A stretch of DNA of 8,870 bases, taken from contig JACMJP010000252.1 in assembly GCA_014380545.1 (NCBI GenBank), positions 1-8,870 on the forward strand, given 5' to 3'. The position numbers and the translations under genes are program-made. Shown one piece after another: positions 7,071 to 8,870 of this stretch (its first letter is position 1; each line of letters begins with the position of its first letter). Below the pieces are notes generated by a model. It made no database searches, was not told the DNA's origin, and saw only the letters and a list, made by a program, of their open reading frames with translations. The stretch is from Chitinophagales bacterium (lineage in GTDB: Bacteria; Bacteroidota; Bacteroidia; Chitinophagales; BACL12).

Positions 7071-7175
7071 GGAGCTTATCTTTACCCGTGGCATAATTTT
7101 ATTAACGGAGTTTTATGAAAAAATTTTTTAAGGATGAAAAATAATGTAACATATTTAAATATAAAATTACAAACT

Positions 7176-8762
7176 ATGAAAACGATAATTATTCTTCTTG
7201 CAGCATGCATCAGTTTTTCTAACTCAGTAAAAGCACAAGCAGATGTTTCAAAATTGCCTCCTTTAGATGAATTAGGTAAGGGAACTTATGAAGGATTTGT
7301 AGGCGGATTATATCCCAACGGAAGTAATGAGATGCCAGCTGCTTTTTATAACGATGCTGTTGTAATGGCTAATTCAGTAGAGCCTTTAGATGCTTCAGGA
7401 AAAATTTCTGAAGCTGGGAAAATTGGATTAGTGACAATTGGAGCATCCACAGTTGCGATGTTTAGCGAAGGAATTGAAAAGGCAATTTATAATACACCCG
7501 GATTACGGGATAAAATTGTTTTTGTAAATGGTGGAATCGGCGGGCAGGACCTGAATAAAATTTACGATCAAAATGCAAAATACTGGCAGGTGGTGAGTAG
7601 TAGAGTTATTGAGGCCGGCTTAACAGATGAACAGGTACAGGTTGTATGGTTTCAGGAAGATGACCTGAAAAATCAAACAAGTGCATTTCCCGACAGGGCC
7701 GAAATGCTCGCAGATGAATTCACTTACGCAATTCAAAAAATGAAAGAAAGATACCCGAATTTAAAATTTGTGTATTTAACCGGAAGACATACTACTGATT
7801 ATATGCCTGCAGATGCGAAAGCAAAACACCAGGAACCAAGGGCATATTTAAACGGATGGGCCAGCAAAGTAATTATTGAAAGACAAATTAATGGTGATGC
7901 TGAATTAAATTATAAAGGCACCGACGTAAAAGCACCCATGATAATTTGGGGACCTTATTTTTGGACACAGGGAAATAAACCAAGAAAAGATGGATACTAT
8001 TTTTCACCTGATCTTGCGGCAGCTGATGGGGTACATCCAACGGATGCAGGGAAACAAAAAGTGGCAAGAGATATTTTAGATTTCTGGGCAAAAGATCCTG
8101 TTTCTCAATTATGGTTTCTTGAAAATCCTGATCTTATAAGTGCAATTGAAAATATAAAGAATGAAGATGTACAGAATGATATTCAATATTTAAAATTTTA
8201 TATTCTAAATCAAAAGATGGAAGAAACTGATTTGAAAAATATTACAGGAAATATAAGAGTGCTGATTTTAGAGGATACTGTGGTTATAGCTGATAAAACA
8301 TTTGTACCGGCAGATTCAATTGCAATAAATGAATTAAAGCCGGCAATGTATAAATACCTGATTAAGGATGATGGTGCTTATACAAGATCGGGAAAGTTTA
8401 TGGTTGAAGATGATTATACAATTACTAAACTTAAAAATGATAAAACAGAAAAAAGAGATCGTCTGGAAATTGATACTACAAAAAAACAAAACCTTGTTGG
8501 ACCTGACGAACCCGCCTGGTTTATAAACGGAAATAATAAATTACCAAAATTGGTAAGATTGTTAGGCGGAGATAAATATGCGAAAGCTATTTTTACAACA
8601 CCTGACGGTAAAGTTGTTTTAGAAGTTGAAGATGTATTAAAAAAACATACAAATGTGAATGCTGAAATTCCTTCCGGGGAATATATACTCAAATTTTATG
8701 ATGAAAATGGAAAGCAGATAGATATAGAAAGGGCGATACCTGAATATTTAAAAATACATTAA
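7176..8762 (+). CDS. Exported SGNH/GDSL-like hydrolase with extra C-terminal region
   Basis: This is a 528-residue protein. Residues 1-20 look like a Sec signal (MKTIIILLAAC, then SVKA with cleavage before Gln21). LAAC at 8-11 also fits a lipobox, but it would leave an unusually short signal. The SGNH-like domain spans about 83-305. Block I is GLVTIGASTVAMF with Ser91 as likely nucleophile (GAS in place of GDS). Block II is VNGGIGGQDLNKIYD (117-131), with Gly for the oxyanion hole. Block V is DGVHPTDAGKQKVA with Asp284 and His287. Where block III should carry Asn there is VVWFQEDDL (156-164), so the consensus Asn is missing. WGPYFWTQGNKPR.DG at 258-273 is a further conserved-looking block. 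The role is probably hydrolysis of an ester in an extracytoplasmic substrate that I cannot name. Residues 306-528 are an added region ending in beta-rich sequence (IPSGEYILKFYDENGKQI, 498-515). An earlier in-frame ATG at 7134 would put 14 polar residues ahead of the signal, so I chose 7176. No convincing promoter is visible upstream. Confidence 0.8.
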   Translation: MKTIIILLAACISFSNSVKAQADVSKLPPLDELGKGTYEGFVGGLYPNGSNEMPAAFYNDAVVMANSVEPLDASGKISEAGKIGLVTIGASTVAMFSEGIEKAIYNTPGLRDKIVFVNGGIGGQDLNKIYDQNAKYWQVVSSRVIEAGLTDEQVQVVWFQEDDLKNQTSAFPDRAEMLADEFTYAIQKMKERYPNLKFVYLTGRHTTDYMPADAKAKHQEPRAYLNGWASKVIIERQINGDAELNYKGTDVKAPMIIWGPYFWTQGNKPRKDGYYFSPDLAAADGVHPTDAGKQKVARDILDFWAKDPVSQLWFLENPDLISAIENIKNEDVQNDIQYLKFYILNQKMEETDLKNITGNIRVLILEDTVVIADKTFVPADSIAINELKPAMYKYLIKDDGAYTRSGKFMVEDDYTITKLKNDKTEKRDRLEIDTTKKQNLVGPDEPAWFINGNNKLPKLVRLLGGDKYAKAIFTTPDGKVVLEVEDVLKKHTNVNAEIPSGEYILKFYDENGKQIDIERAIPEYLKIH

Positions 8763-8870
8763 ACAATCTTCACCCGAAAGCCTGTTTTGTAAAATAATAT
8801 AAGCGGTTTCTATTATTTTTAATGGACTCCAATGGTTAATTATAGCTACAGGAATAAAGAAATCACTAAA
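8748..8870 (-). CDS. Possible C-terminal fragment of an unidentified minus-strand gene
   Basis: The minus strand is open from the window edge for 40 codons to a TAA at 8748-8750. The product begins FSDFFIPVAIINHWSPLK, continues with IIETAYIILQNRL and ends GEDCLMYF. The amino-acid mix looks protein-like, and the other two minus frames close within the first eight codons from the edge. The stop lies inside the end of the hydrolase gene, a 15-bp tail-to-tail overlap. I do not recognise the family. Forty open codons in A/T-rich DNA can occur by chance, so this is a tentative call; the rival reading is a plus-strand gene starting at 8832. Confidence 0.42.
   Translation of the reverse strand, partial: FSDFFIPVAIINHWSPLKIIETAYIILQNRLSGEDCLMYF

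Noticed and set aside
7115..7144. Nine-codon frame MKKFFKDEK that could be a leader peptide upstream of the hydrolase
   Set aside because: It is made of A and T runs, overlaps the unlikely upstream hydrolase start, and has no attenuator hairpin or run of regulatory codons after it.
7196..7208. LAAC lipobox in the hydrolase, implying a lipoprotein
   Set aside because: It would leave a signal of only ten residues, whereas a normal-length Sec signal ends at VKA before Gln21. I kept it as an alternative in the annotation, not the main call.
8414..8692. Minus-strand open frame of 92 codons inside the hydrolase gene
   Set aside because: It lies wholly antisense to a well-supported gene, has a low-complexity Ser/Phe/Leu-rich product and no domain I recognise.

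Overview
The window reads as a chromosomal segment of an AT-rich member of the Bacteroidota. Three things point there: a SusC/SusD pair, start codons preceded by A/T-rich leaders without Shine-Dalgarno sequences, and -7 elements of the TAnnTTTG type. I cannot place it below phylum level. I see no rRNA, tRNA, CRISPR array, insertion sequence or prophage gene.

Layout. (1) Positions 1-73, minus strand: the first 24 codons of a cinA-type gene, cut by the window edge. Its 5' region is shared with a divergent plus-strand gene. (2) 189-911, plus: a secreted or lipid-anchored DUF4197 protein. (3) 1064-5842, plus: a two-gene unit, a 1124-residue SusC/RagA TonB-dependent outer-membrane transporter followed after 27 bp by a SusD/RagB lipoprotein of the SusD-like_2 type. 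A strong hairpin at 5865-5893 ends it. (4) 5895-7070, minus: an unrecognised exported protein built from about eleven 35-residue repeats, converging on the same hairpin. (5) 7176-8762, plus: an exported SGNH/GDSL-like hydrolase with an extra C-terminal region of about 200 residues. (6) 8748-8870, minus: a probable C-terminal fragment of an unidentified gene, overlapping the end of the hydrolase gene.

How the genes may work together. SusC and SusD form the usual outer-membrane import complex, with SusD as a surface lid over the TonB-driven barrel. No glycosidase, lyase, sulfatase, sigma/anti-sigma pair or hybrid two-component regulator is visible, so the substrate cannot be read from this window. 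The hydrolase could act on an esterified substrate outside the cell, but it is separated from SusCD by a terminator and an opposing gene, so a shared pathway is only a guess. Most complete products here carry export signals, so this is mainly a cell-envelope region.

The strongest candidate for something undescribed is the 35-residue repeat protein. The hydrolase, with GAS in place of GDS and no obvious block III asparagine, is second.
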